The notes under the pieces are model-generated. The model searched no databases and was not told where the DNA came from. It was given only the letters and a program-made list of their open reading frames with translations. Below, piece after piece: positions 38,338 to 45,593 of a DNA stretch of 64,000 bases. The position numbers and the translations under genes are program-made. The first letter of the stretch is position 1. Every line of letters starts with the position of its first letter. The stretch spans positions 2,542,001 through 2,606,000 of the forward strand of contig NZ_CP049919.1 in the NCBI RefSeq assembly GCF_015624425.1, written 5' to 3'. This stretch comes from Roseateles sp. DAIF2. GTDB taxonomy: Bacteria; Pseudomonadota; Gammaproteobacteria; Burkholderiales; Burkholderiaceae_C.

Positions 38338-39195
38338 TCAGAAGCATTCCGTCACCTTGTGCATGCCGCGGATCAGCTCCACGCAGCTGCTGGGGGCGAC
38401 GGCCATGGCGGCGGGGGGCGCCGGGCGCGGGGCGGCGGGCCTGCGCACCGGCGCCGGGGCGGGCGCCGAGGCCGCCGGCGGCGGCGCGCGCAGCAGGCCC
38501 AGCATCTCGGCCTTGGTGGCGCCGTTGCCGGCGCCGGCTTCCTTGGGATCGGTCTGGTTGCGCAGCACCAGGGACAGGGTGCCGACGCTGCGCGCCAGGT
38601 CCAGCAGCTCGGCCTCGCCGGGCGTGACCTCCAGGGTCACCGCGTTGACGACCTTGGGCTTGGTGGCGTCGCGGTCGGCCTCCTGGGCCACGGCCAGCAC
38701 CAGGATGCGCTCCAGCACGATCTTGGAGATCGAGTGGTCGCGGTCGTTGCGGCCGCCGGCCTCGTCCTGGGTGTTCACCATCACGTCGACATAGGTGCCG
38801 GGCAGCGCGAAGCCGGCCACGCCCACCACATCGTTGACGCGCACCGTCATCGCGCGCTTGCCCTGCGGCACCACCGCGGACAGGCCGCCCTTGGTGCCGA
38901 TCGGCGCCAGGCGCGCCTCGGTCAGCGGCTCGCCGCGCTGCATCGAGACCAGCAGCACCCGGCCTTCCAGCTGGCGCGAGTCCTCGAAGGCACCGGCCGG
39001 CACGCTGCCCTGCGGCCAGTCGGCCATGCGCACCATCTCGGCGGAGATGCGCCCGCCGAGCTCGATGTCGGCGTTGGCGACCGCGATGCGGCCCCTCTCA
39101 CCACCCTGGTTCTGCATCCAGCGCGCGGCCATGAACACCGCGGCCAGACCGGCCAGCGCGGCGACGAACAACATCAGCAGACCACGTGATCGCAT
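38338..39195 (-). CDS. cpaB: Tad pilus assembly protein CpaB/RcpC
   Basis: 285 residues. One N-terminal membrane segment (LLMLFVAALAGLAAVFMAA), then a SAF domain (about 36-100; VANADIELGGRISAEMV) and the RcpC/CpaB domain with LPGTYVDVMVNTQ and ILVLAVAQE. The protein lies in the periplasm and stabilises the secretin. The C-terminal tail is Ala/Pro-rich with two cysteines. Its start lies inside the end of the AAA+ ATPase gene (22-base overlap), so the two are coupled. Confidence 0.92.
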   Translation of the reverse strand: MRSRGLLMLFVAALAGLAAVFMAARWMQNQGGERGRIAVANADIELGGRISAEMVRMADWPQGSVPAGAFEDSRQLEGRVLLVSMQRGEPLTEARLAPIGTKGGLSAVVPQGKRAMTVRVNDVVGVAGFALPGTYVDVMVNTQDEAGGRNDRDHSISKIVLERILVLAVAQEADRDATKPKVVNAVTLEVTPGEAELLDLARSVGTLSLVLRNQTDPKEAGAGNGATKAEMLGLLRAPPPAASAPAPAPVRRPAAPRPAPPAAMAVAPSSCVELIRGMHKVTECF

Positions 39196-40556
39196 GGCGG
39201 ACTCCCGGTTGACGAGGCCGCCTCGATCAGGGCCTCGTTGCCAAAGTAGGTGGACCAGGCCCAGTCCAGCAGCTCGGAGCTGAGCGCGGCGGGCAGTTCC
39301 AGATAGCGCGCGCGGCTGGCGATCAGGCGCAGCAGGTCGCGTGGGTAGCAGGCCAGCAGCGGCCGGCCGTGCCGCGGGTGCAGCTCATGCACCAGCTGGG
39401 CCAGCACGCCGCTGTCGAAAGGCAGGCCTTCGTCGCCACAGGCGTTTTCAAACACGCGCGCATAGGACTGCGGGTCCAGCGCGCCGATGCGGATCTTGTG
39501 GCCCAGGCGGCGCAGGAAGGCGGCATCCTCCAGCTCGCGCGGCTCCAGGTTGGAGGAGAACACCAGGGTCATCTCGAAGGGGACCGTGAACTTGCCGCCG
39601 TTGCGCAGCATCAGGTGGTCGTGGCGATGCTCCATCGGCACGATCCAGCGGTTCATCAGCGCGCGCGGGGTCACGACCTGGCGGCCCAGGTCGTCGACGA
39701 TGAAGAGGCCGTTGTTGGCCTTGAAATGCGGCGGTGCCTCGTAGTAGCCGGCGCGGTTGTCGAAGCTGAGGTCCAGCATCTCCAGGGTCAGCTCGCCGCC
39801 GGAGGCGATCACCGGCCGTTCGCACAGCTGCCAGCGCGGATCGGGGCGGGAACGGTTGTCCAGCGCGGCGCGCGGCGCGGCCTCGGCCGGCAGCGGGCGG
39901 TGGCATTGCGCATCGAACACGCGGATCACCTCGTCGTGCACGCAGATCGCGTGCGGGATCGCGACCGCGCCACCGAGAAGACGCTGCAGGCTCTGCGCCA
40001 GATAGGTCTTGCCGGAGCCGGCCGGGCCGTAGAGCAGCAGCGGGCGGCCGGAGTTCAGTGCGGTGCCCAACTGATCCAGCAGGCCCTCGGGCAGCACCAG
40101 GCCGGCACAGGCCTGGTGCGCCTGGCGCAGGGTCAGGTCGCGGTGCGGGGCCGACTGGGCCCGCACCCGCTCGGCATAGGCGGCCAGCGGCACCGGCGCG
40201 GCGCCGACATAGGCATTGCGCGCCAGCCATTCCAGCGCGCGGGCATGTCCGGCCTGGGTCAGTTCGTACTGCACATCGGCCTCGTGCTGGCCGCGGCGCG
40301 TGACCTCCAGCAGGCCTTCGCGGCGCATGAACTGGCACAGCGCGTCGACCACGCCGCCGCCCAGGCGGAGCTGGCTGCCCAGCTCGACCAGGCGGGTCAG
40401 TCCCTGCTGCAGCATGGTCTTGCCCAGCAGCTCGACCAGGAAGCCGTTGGACAGGCCGGTCTCCTCGATGCTCTGCGGCGCACGCGGCAGCAGGGCCCAG
40501 GGCGAGGCGGCGCTGCGCGGGGCTGCGACGGCGGGGAAGTTGTGCAGGCCCATCAC
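39174..40556 (-). CDS. AAA+ ATPase with N-terminal winged helix, Tad-locus accessory
   Basis: 460 residues, cytoplasmic. Residues about 30-110 look like a winged-helix DNA- or protein-binding domain (GGGVVDALCQFMRREGLLEV). The AAA+ core has Walker A GPAGSGKT at 177-184, Walker B FIVDD at 285-289, sensor 1 VFSSNL at 332-337 and an Arg pair at 349-350. It is not one of the canonical Tad ATPases (TadA, TadZ) and resembles MoxR/RavA-type or DNA-processing AAA+ proteins only loosely. It sits between cpaA (9-base gap) and cpaB (22-base overlap), so it is a built-in part of this pilus operon. Possible roles: remodelling factor for pilus parts, or local regulator. Function not known to me. Confidence 0.8.
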   Translation of the reverse strand: MMGLHNFPAVAAPRSAASPWALLPRAPQSIEETGLSNGFLVELLGKTMLQQGLTRLVELGSQLRLGGGVVDALCQFMRREGLLEVTRRGQHEADVQYELTQAGHARALEWLARNAYVGAAPVPLAAYAERVRAQSAPHRDLTLRQAHQACAGLVLPEGLLDQLGTALNSGRPLLLYGPAGSGKTYLAQSLQRLLGGAVAIPHAICVHDEVIRVFDAQCHRPLPAEAAPRAALDNRSRPDPRWQLCERPVIASGGELTLEMLDLSFDNRAGYYEAPPHFKANNGLFIVDDLGRQVVTPRALMNRWIVPMEHRHDHLMLRNGGKFTVPFEMTLVFSSNLEPRELEDAAFLRRLGHKIRIGALDPQSYARVFENACGDEGLPFDSGVLAQLVHELHPRHGRPLLACYPRDLLRLIASRARYLELPAALSSELLDWAWSTYFGNEALIEAASSTGSPPCDHVVC

Positions 40557-40565
40557 GGTCTCCGT

Positions 40566-41105
40566 TCAGCGGGCCTGCGGCCACAGCAGCGCGGCGGCGG
40601 TGCCCAGCGCGATCGCCACCGCATAGGGCAGGCGCACCGCGCTGTGGCTCAGCGGCGTCGCGCCGTCGCGCCAGGCCAGGTGCAGCCGGCGCAGATTGCC
40701 CAGCAGCCGGGCGACGACGCCGCGGCCGTTCAGGTACAGCAGGGACAGCAGGCCGCCGGCCAGCAGGCTGTAGAGCACCGCGTTGGCGACGCCGGCCGGG
40801 CCGATGAAGCAGCCCACCATCGCCATCAGCTTGACGTCGGCGGCGCCCATTGCGCGCAGCAGGTACAGCGGCAGCATCAGCGCCAGGCCCAGCGCCAGGC
40901 CGGCCAGCGGTGCCCACCAGCTGCCGCCGGCCAGCGCCGGCAGGCCGCCGGCCAGGGCCAGCGCATGCAGCCCCAGCGCCAGGCCGGTGCCGGCCAGCAG
41001 CCAGCGGTTGGCGACGCGGCGCTGGCGCAGATCGCTCAGCACCGCACCACCGAGCCACAGGGCCAGCAGGCTCAGCGAGAGCAGGGGCAGGGCGGTGGTG
41101 TTCAT
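40566..41105 (-). CDS. cpaA: Prepilin peptidase CpaA/TadV
   Basis: 179 residues, polytopic A24 aspartyl protease. The two catalytic aspartates are in LSDLRQRR near residue 25 and in the GxxDVK motif GAADVKLMAMVG near 87-98. It cleaves the leader of Flp pilins and TadE/F pseudopilins. Short form without an N-methyltransferase domain, as usual for TadV. The start at 41105 is the best fit to family length; the ribosome site is weak. It follows the pilin flp1 by 71 bases that contain a stable hairpin. Confidence 0.9.
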   Translation of the reverse strand: MNTTALPLLSLSLLALWLGGAVLSDLRQRRVANRWLLAGTGLALGLHALALAGGLPALAGGSWWAPLAGLALGLALMLPLYLLRAMGAADVKLMAMVGCFIGPAGVANAVLYSLLAGGLLSLLYLNGRGVVARLLGNLRRLHLAWRDGATPLSHSAVRLPYAVAIALGTAAALLWPQAR

Positions 41106-41159
41106 GGATGGGTGCTGGGGGTGAGAGGTATTCGGGGCGGGGCGGGCCATCGCGGGCGC

Positions 41160-41178
41160 GACGCCCCGCTGGGGCGTC
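41160..41178 (-). other. Intergenic mRNA hairpin after the pilin gene
   Basis: GACGCCCC and GGGGCGTC form an 8-bp stem with a 3-base loop that overlaps the flp1 stop codon. No T tract follows on the minus strand, so it is more likely an mRNA-stabilising or attenuating structure that lets pilin be made in excess over downstream genes than a full terminator. Confidence 0.5.
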
Positions 41179-41359
41179 ACAGCACCGCGCTCAGCTCGGT
41201 GGCGATCTTGGTGAACACGGCGCTCAGATCGGTGCCGACCAGCTTCACCGAGGCGATGATCACGACCGCGATCAGCGCGGCGATCAGGCCGTATTCGATG
41301 GCGGTGACGGCCTCTTCGTCTTGGCCGAACTGCTGCAGGAAGCGGGGGAGGAGTTGCAT
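41177..41359 (-). CDS. flp: Flp-family pilin (Flp1)
   Basis: 60 residues. Positively charged leader, then EEAVTAIEYGLIAALIAV, the Flp pilin motif. Predicted cleavage between Ala17 and Val18 leaves a 43-residue pilin with Glu22 and Tyr23 at +5/+6. The -1 residue is Ala instead of the usual Gly. The ATG at 41359 has AAGGA seven bases upstream; a GTG five codons earlier is less likely. Major subunit of the Tad pilus, polymerised by TadA/B/C. Confidence 0.93.
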   Translation of the reverse strand: MQLLPRFLQQFGQDEEAVTAIEYGLIAALIAVVIIASVKLVGTDLSAVFTKIATELSAVL

Positions 41360-41503
41360 GATGATTTCCTTCACTTGCTCATAGACATGGCGCTGGACCG
41401 CGCCGCGAAGAACCCATTGGGGCTGGATCCATGCCCTGCCGACCTGTTCGGGAGACGCCGGTCGGCGATTCGCGTCATGCTCGGTGTCCTTGGTTGCTCC
41501 GGT

Positions 41504-41692
41504 TCACAGGGCCGCGGCCACGGCGTTCGACCAGAACTGGTAAATCGCCTTCAGCGCATCGCCGTTCAGGCTCAGCGCGCCGATGATCACCACCGCGATC
41601 AGGGCGCCGAGCAGCGCGTACTCGATCGAGGTCACGGCGGACTCGTCGCTCAGCCAGCTGCGGCGCGTCGCGATGTCTTGTGGCTTCTTCAT
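41504..41692 (-). CDS. Flp-family pilin (Flp2)
   Basis: 62 residues. Leader MKKPQDIATRRSWLSDESA, then VTSIEYALLGALIAVVIIG. Predicted cleavage after Ala19, again Ala rather than Gly at -1, with Glu24 at +5. The C-terminal half (YQFWSNAVAAAL) differs clearly from Flp1, so the two are diverged paralogues, not a recent copy. It is the first structural gene of the cluster, 10 bases after the receiver-only regulator gene, with its own promoter-like element inside that gene's end (41747-41761). Confidence 0.9.
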   Translation of the reverse strand: MKKPQDIATRRSWLSDESAVTSIEYALLGALIAVVIIGALSLNGDALKAIYQFWSNAVAAAL

Positions 41693-41702
41693 GGCATCCA
41701 CT

Positions 41703-42197
41703 TTAGAAATTGCCGCCCCGGCGCGCAGCGGAGGATGGAGCCATGTCCAGGGGGGAGCTTGACCCTTGCTGGGCATGACATGGCTCCCCCCTCATCCGTC
41801 CCAGGCGCACCATCGCGCCCAGCAGCTCGGCCGCGGGGCGGTGTTTTTCCAGGAAGGCCTGCGCGCCCAGGCGCCGCGCGCGTTCGCGCGTGGCGGCGTC
41901 ACCATGGCAGGTCAGCACCAGCACGCGCGCCAGCGGCAGCAGCAGCGGCAGCAGGGCCAGGCCGTCCTCGCCGCCGAGGTCGACATCGAGCACCACCACA
42001 TCGGGGCGCAGGCTGTTCGCGGCGCGCAGGGCCTGATCGCTGGTGGCGGCGGTGCCGACGCAGTACAGCTGCAGCGGCGCGCAGGCGATCAGCCGGGCCA
42101 GGCCCTCGCGCACCATCGGCTGGTCATCCACCAGCAGCACGCCGAGCGGCGTGAGACCGCCGTCGGCTTGGGGGGCGGGAGCGGGCAGGGAGACCAT
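41703..42197 (-). CDS. Receiver-only response regulator, Tad locus
   Basis: 164 residues. A complete receiver: acidic pair VDD at 23-25, phosphoacceptor Asp71 in VVVLDVDLGG, Thr in VLVLTCHGD and Lys in FLEKHRP. The expected LuxR-type output domain is missing; the last 35 residues (from about GRMRGEP) look unstructured and their coding DNA overlaps the promoter region of the flp2 pilin. Either a stand-alone phosphate sink/signalling receiver or a NarL-type regulator that lost its DNA-binding part. The paralogous regulator at 43004-43750 keeps both domains. Preceded by the palindromic element at 42255-42272. Confidence 0.82.
   Translation of the reverse strand: MVSLPAPAPQADGGLTPLGVLLVDDQPMVREGLARLIACAPLQLYCVGTAATSDQALRAANSLRPDVVVLDVDLGGEDGLALLPLLLPLARVLVLTCHGDAATRERARRLGAQAFLEKHRPAAELLGAMVRLGRMRGEPCHAQQGSSSPLDMAPSSAARRGGNF
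41747..41761 (-). repeat. Tad promoter repeat, copy before flp2
   Basis: CCAGGGGGGAGCTTG (plus strand) is an exact 15-base match to 42251-42265. Its GGAG lies 61 bases before the flp2 ATG. It is embedded in a larger inverted repeat, GGAGCCATGTC (41737-41747) and GACATGGCTCC (41777-41787). Confidence 0.65.
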
Positions 42198-42250
42198 GAG
42201 TCGATGCTAGGCAAGGGGCCGCGGGCGCGAATGGGAGGAAGGGGTGGGAG

Positions 42251-42272
42251 CCAGGGGGGAGCTTGCTCCCCC
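42251..42272. promoter_or_regulatory. Operator-like palindrome before the receiver-only regulator
   Basis: The 15-base repeat CCAGGGGGGAGCTTG overlaps a perfect inverted repeat GGGGGAGC-TT-GCTCCCCC (42255-42272). Its GGAG lies 60 bases before the ATG at 42197. Read towards the gene, the next 40 bases share gap-free matches with the flp2 upstream region (TCCTC and CGCGC blocks at the same offsets), so the two promoters look related. Confidence 0.6.
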
Positions 42273-42281
42273 TCGCGCGGA

Positions 42282-42917
42282 TCAGTAGACGAAGGGCAGC
42301 AAGCGGTAGGGCACGCGGCGCTGGTAGGCGCGGTACTCGGGCAGGCCCGCGCACAGCACCGCTTCCTCGCGCCGCATCCGCACCACCTGGGCCACATAGA
42401 GCAGGGCCAGCACCGCGAGATTGAGGATCGAGAAGTTGACCAGCAGGAAGCCGGCGTGACCGATCAGGTAGCCGAGATAGATCGGATGGCGCACCAGGCG
42501 GTAGGGGCCGCGCACCACCAGGCCGCGCTGCGCGGGCAGCAGGCCGAAGCTGCGGCCCAGCACGATCTTGGCCGCCAGCTGCCACAGCAGGCCGGCCAGC
42601 TGCAGCGCCGCGCCCAGGCTCTCGGGGATGAAGGCGCGCGTCTGCTCCGGGCTCATCAGCAGACCGAAGGCGCTGGCATAGAGCGTGGCCGCGATGGCGG
42701 CGGGCGAGAGGTCGCGCTGCGCGGCGCGGCGCGCCAGCAGCACCAGGGCCAGGGTATAGGCCTCCGAGATCAGCAGCAGCAGCAGGGTGCCGCGCTCGGG
42801 CTGCTGCAGCCAGGCATGGCCCCAGCGGGCAACCAGGAAGGCCAGGGCCAGCAGCGCGAAGCTGCGCAGCAGCCATTCGGTGAGGCGGCCTTCGGACGGG
42901 GCGGGGACGGCTTGCAT
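42282..42917 (-). CDS. Isoprenylcysteine carboxyl methyltransferase-like membrane protein
   Basis: 211 residues with five to six hydrophobic segments. The C-terminal half has the ICMT/NnrU-type pattern: GPYRLVRHPIYLGYLI followed by EEAVLCAGLPEYRAYQRRVPYRLLPFVY (ending at the stop). Family members methylate isoprenylcysteine or lipids with S-adenosylmethionine; the bacterial substrate is usually unknown. ATG at 42917 has GAGGAG at good distance. It lies between two response regulator genes of the Tad locus; a role in modifying a pilus part or lipid is inference. Confidence 0.82.
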   Translation of the reverse strand: MQAVPAPSEGRLTEWLLRSFALLALAFLVARWGHAWLQQPERGTLLLLLISEAYTLALVLLARRAAQRDLSPAAIAATLYASAFGLLMSPEQTRAFIPESLGAALQLAGLLWQLAAKIVLGRSFGLLPAQRGLVVRGPYRLVRHPIYLGYLIGHAGFLLVNFSILNLAVLALLYVAQVVRMRREEAVLCAGLPEYRAYQRRVPYRLLPFVY

Positions 42918-43003
42918 CGGAGGACTCCTCGCAGAGGTCTGACTCTGGAGCCGATGCTCGCGCCCGCGCGTGCTGGCCGCCAGGGAGGCGGCGCCCGCGC
43001 GAT

Positions 43004-43750
43004 TTAGGAGTTTGCTCCCCCCGCGCGTGCCGGCGGCAGCGGGCCGGCCAGGCCATGGGCGCTGGCATAGACATGCAGCTCCAGGCGGCCGCGCACGCCG
43101 AGCTTGCTGTAGATCGTCGTCAGGTGGTTGCGCAGGGTGTGCTCGCTGAGCTGCAGCTCGTCGGCCACCGACAGCAGCTTGGCGCCGGAGCGCTGCAGCA
43201 GGGTCGCGATGATCTCGCGCTCGCGCGGCGTCAGGCTGGCGAGGCGGCGCGCCTCGGGGTCCTGCGGCCGCGCCGCGGGCGCGGGGCCGCCGTCGGTCAG
43301 CAGGCCCAGCACCTCGCCCAGCAGCGCGCGGTGCAGCCAGACCTCGCCCTCGCTGACCCGCTCGATCGCGCGCAGGATGGTCGGCGCCGGCGCGGACTTG
43401 TGCACCACGCCGCGCGCGCCCTTCAGCACCGCGCTGCGGTACTGCTCGACATTGTCGGCCCCGGTCAGCACCAGCACATGGGCATTGCCGCGCTGGCGCA
43501 GGGTGGCCAGCGCGGCGCCGGCGTCCTCGCCGCCGAGATCTAGGTCCAGCAGCAGCACGTCGGCGCCGGGCAGCTCGGCATGGGCCAGCAGCTCGGGCAG
43601 GGTGCTGGCGCAGCCGACCACCTGCATGCGTGGCTGCATCGCGTCGATCAGCTGGCGCAGGCCCCACAGCGTGATCTGGTGGTCCTCCGCGACGAAGACG
43701 CGGATCGCCCGGGTGTCGGTGCAGGGGGGCTGGATGTCGCTGAGGGTCAT
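43004..43750 (-). CDS. NarL/FixJ-type response regulator
   Basis: 248 residues. Receiver with acidic pair AEDH at 21-24, phosphoacceptor Asp69 in LLLLDLDLGGED and Lys in VVHKSAP; linker; LuxR-type helix-turn-helix about 172-220 (LTPREREIIATLLQ, SEHTLRNHLTTIYSKLGV). It lies 16 bases after the NarX-type kinase gene, so it is that kinase's likely partner and the best candidate to bind the GGAG-N4-CTCC elements around it. Confidence 0.92.
   Translation of the reverse strand: MTLSDIQPPCTDTRAIRVFVAEDHQITLWGLRQLIDAMQPRMQVVGCASTLPELLAHAELPGADVLLLDLDLGGEDAGAALATLRQRGNAHVLVLTGADNVEQYRSAVLKGARGVVHKSAPAPTILRAIERVSEGEVWLHRALLGEVLGLLTDGGPAPAARPQDPEARRLASLTPREREIIATLLQRSGAKLLSVADELQLSEHTLRNHLTTIYSKLGVRGRLELHVYASAHGLAGPLPPARAGGANS
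43007..43018. promoter_or_regulatory. GGAG-N4-CTCC element before the methyltransferase gene
   Basis: GGAGTTTGCTCC followed by a C run; read on the minus strand it is GGGGGGAGCAAACTCC, nearly the same as the element at 42255. It overlaps the last codons of the NarL-type regulator gene and lies 89 bases before the ATG at 42917. Confidence 0.45.
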
Positions 43751-43766
43751 GGACGGCTCCGGGCTG

Positions 43767-45443
43767 TCAGAGGGGGATGCGGATCGCGAGCTCGGTGTTC
43801 AGCCCGTCATGCAGGCCGATGTCCAGCGAGCCGCCGAGCTCGCCGACGCGCTCGTTGAGCGAATGGGGATGAAAGCCCGCCTGGGCCCGGCCGCTGATGC
43901 TGCCGCCGTCGTCGCGCACGGTCAGGTTCAGGCTGCTCTCGTCGCTGGCCAGCGCGATCCAGACATGGCGCGCCTGGGTGTGCTTGCGGATGTTGTTGAG
44001 CGCTTCGTTGAGCAGGTGGAACAGCGCGCCGGCCAGGGCCCGCGTGGTGGACACGGCCTCGGGGCAGTCGACCTCGACCTCGATGCCGAACAAAAGGCCG
44101 AAGCGGCGCGCCTGGCGGCGCACCGCCGGCACCAGCGCGTTGTCGCCGCGCTGGCCGTTGCCGGTTCGCAGGCCCGAGATCAGTTCGCGCAGCGAGGCCA
44201 CCTCGGTGTTGACCAGATCGGCCAGCGCATCGACCTCGGCGCGCGCCGGGTTGTCGGCCGGGATGCGCAGCGCCACGCATTCGACCGCGTACTTCAGGCC
44301 CAGATAGGGCTGGATCGCGCTGTCGTGCAGGTCGCGGCCGATGCGGGCGCGCTCATGGCTGGCGCTTTCCTCCTGCAGCTGGTCAACCAGGGCCGCCTGC
44401 TCGATGATGCGCAGCAGCTCCGGCGCCGCGCCGGCCAGCGCCGACAGGTCCTGGGCCGCGCCTCGCAGGCCGCGATAGCCGATCACGAAATGGCCGTACT
44501 GGCGGTCGTAGCGGCGCAGCGGCACCACATGCAGGCCGCGCACATCCAGCAGCCGCGCCAGCTCGCCCAGCGGCTCCAGCAGCGCGCGCGGCAGCTGGCC
44601 GTTGCCATGCAGGCGCGCGCGCGGCCGCAGATCCCACCAGCGGCGCTCGACATAGCTGAGCGGCTCCTGCAGGGTCGGGGCCAGCAGCTGCTCCAGCTGC
44701 GCATGGGCCTGGGCCTTGGCGCGGAAGCCGCCATCCTCGCGGCTGGCGATCATCGCCGGCGCACCGACCTGGCTGGGCAGCACCAGCGCGACCACATCGG
44801 CCTGGGTGCCGCCGCGCAGGCGCTCGACCAGCTCGGCGCAGATCGGCTCCAGGCCGCGGCGCGGGTCGAGCCGGGTCTCGATCTCGCCGATCAGCGCCAG
44901 CCGGCGGTGCAGCACGCGCATCGGCCGGGCCAGCAGCGCCGCGGCCGGCACCAGCAGCAGCACCGCCAGATGCGCCAGGCCGCCCCAGCGACCCGGGCCG
45001 GGCAGCTGCAGCAGGCCGGGGTCGGCGTCCAGCAGCATGCCGGCGGCGGCCACCATCGACAGCAGCACGCCATGGCCGACGCCGTAGCCGATCGTGGTCA
45101 GCACCACCGGATGGATCAGGGTGACGATCATCATCGTCATCGCGCCGACGCTGAACAGCTTCATCATCGCGCAGGTCCAGACCACATCGATCCAGTAGGC
45201 CAGCAGGCTGGGCACCAGCGGGCGCTCGCGCGCCTCGCTCCACAAGAGCCAGCCGGCCCAGGCGCTGTAGGCCAGCAGCAGCCAGGCCGGCAGCGGCGCG
45301 ATGCTCGGTTCGCTTGAGATCAGCAGCACGCTGCACAGCAGCGCGGTCACGACCCGCACGCCGGCGGAGCAACGGCGCATTTCGACCGAGGGCCCGGGAT
45401 CCGAGCTCGGCATGCTGGCCATGTCCTTCAGTTGGCGCCACAT
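43767..45443 (-). CDS. NarX/DegS-type membrane sensor histidine kinase
   Basis: 558 residues. Five or six hydrophobic segments between residues 30 and 175, a GAF-like region about 195-345, then HisKA_3 with His373 in IGRDLHDSAIQPY and a HATPase domain (LNEALNNIRKHT, VRDDGGS, SLNERVGELGG). Start ATG at 45443 is preceded by GGAAGG at good spacing; sequence upstream in frame is not conserved-looking. It is paired with the NarL-type regulator and heads the Tad regulatory block. No receiver domain. Confidence 0.9.
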   Translation of the reverse strand: MWRQLKDMASMPSSDPGPSVEMRRCSAGVRVVTALLCSVLLISSEPSIAPLPAWLLLAYSAWAGWLLWSEARERPLVPSLLAYWIDVVWTCAMMKLFSVGAMTMMIVTLIHPVVLTTIGYGVGHGVLLSMVAAAGMLLDADPGLLQLPGPGRWGGLAHLAVLLLVPAAALLARPMRVLHRRLALIGEIETRLDPRRGLEPICAELVERLRGGTQADVVALVLPSQVGAPAMIASREDGGFRAKAQAHAQLEQLLAPTLQEPLSYVERRWWDLRPRARLHGNGQLPRALLEPLGELARLLDVRGLHVVPLRRYDRQYGHFVIGYRGLRGAAQDLSALAGAAPELLRIIEQAALVDQLQEESASHERARIGRDLHDSAIQPYLGLKYAVECVALRIPADNPARAEVDALADLVNTEVASLRELISGLRTGNGQRGDNALVPAVRRQARRFGLLFGIEVEVDCPEAVSTTRALAGALFHLLNEALNNIRKHTQARHVWIALASDESSLNLTVRDDGGSISGRAQAGFHPHSLNERVGELGGSLDIGLHDGLNTELAIRIPL

Positions 45444-45504
45444 CGCTGACCTTCCACATTCTGCGTACCGCTGCAGAAGTGGCTCCAGTCTGTCATGGCA
45501 CCCC

Positions 45505-45516
45505 GGAGCCAACTCC
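45505..45516. promoter_or_regulatory. GGAG-N4-CTCC element before the sensor kinase
   Basis: GGAGCCAACTCC with a C run on one side, so that the minus strand reads GGGGGGAGTTGGCTCC. It lies 61 bases before the kinase ATG at 45443, the same distance as at the receiver-only regulator and flp2. Confidence 0.5.
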
Positions 45517-45593
45517 CCCCGGGAACGGGTGGTCGGGCGTGGTGAATCGCCAACTAATGAACGCCGCGCGCGGCTGGCGCGCGGCGCCGGGGC

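Noticed and set aside
41703..42197. Calling the receiver-only regulator a pseudogene
   Set aside because: The receiver keeps every catalytic residue and the frame is open with a proper stop; loss of the output domain alone does not prove decay.
28564..45516. The Tad locus as a recently acquired island
   Set aside because: No integrase, tRNA edge, direct repeats or base composition change is visible at either end; gene density and codon style match the flanks.
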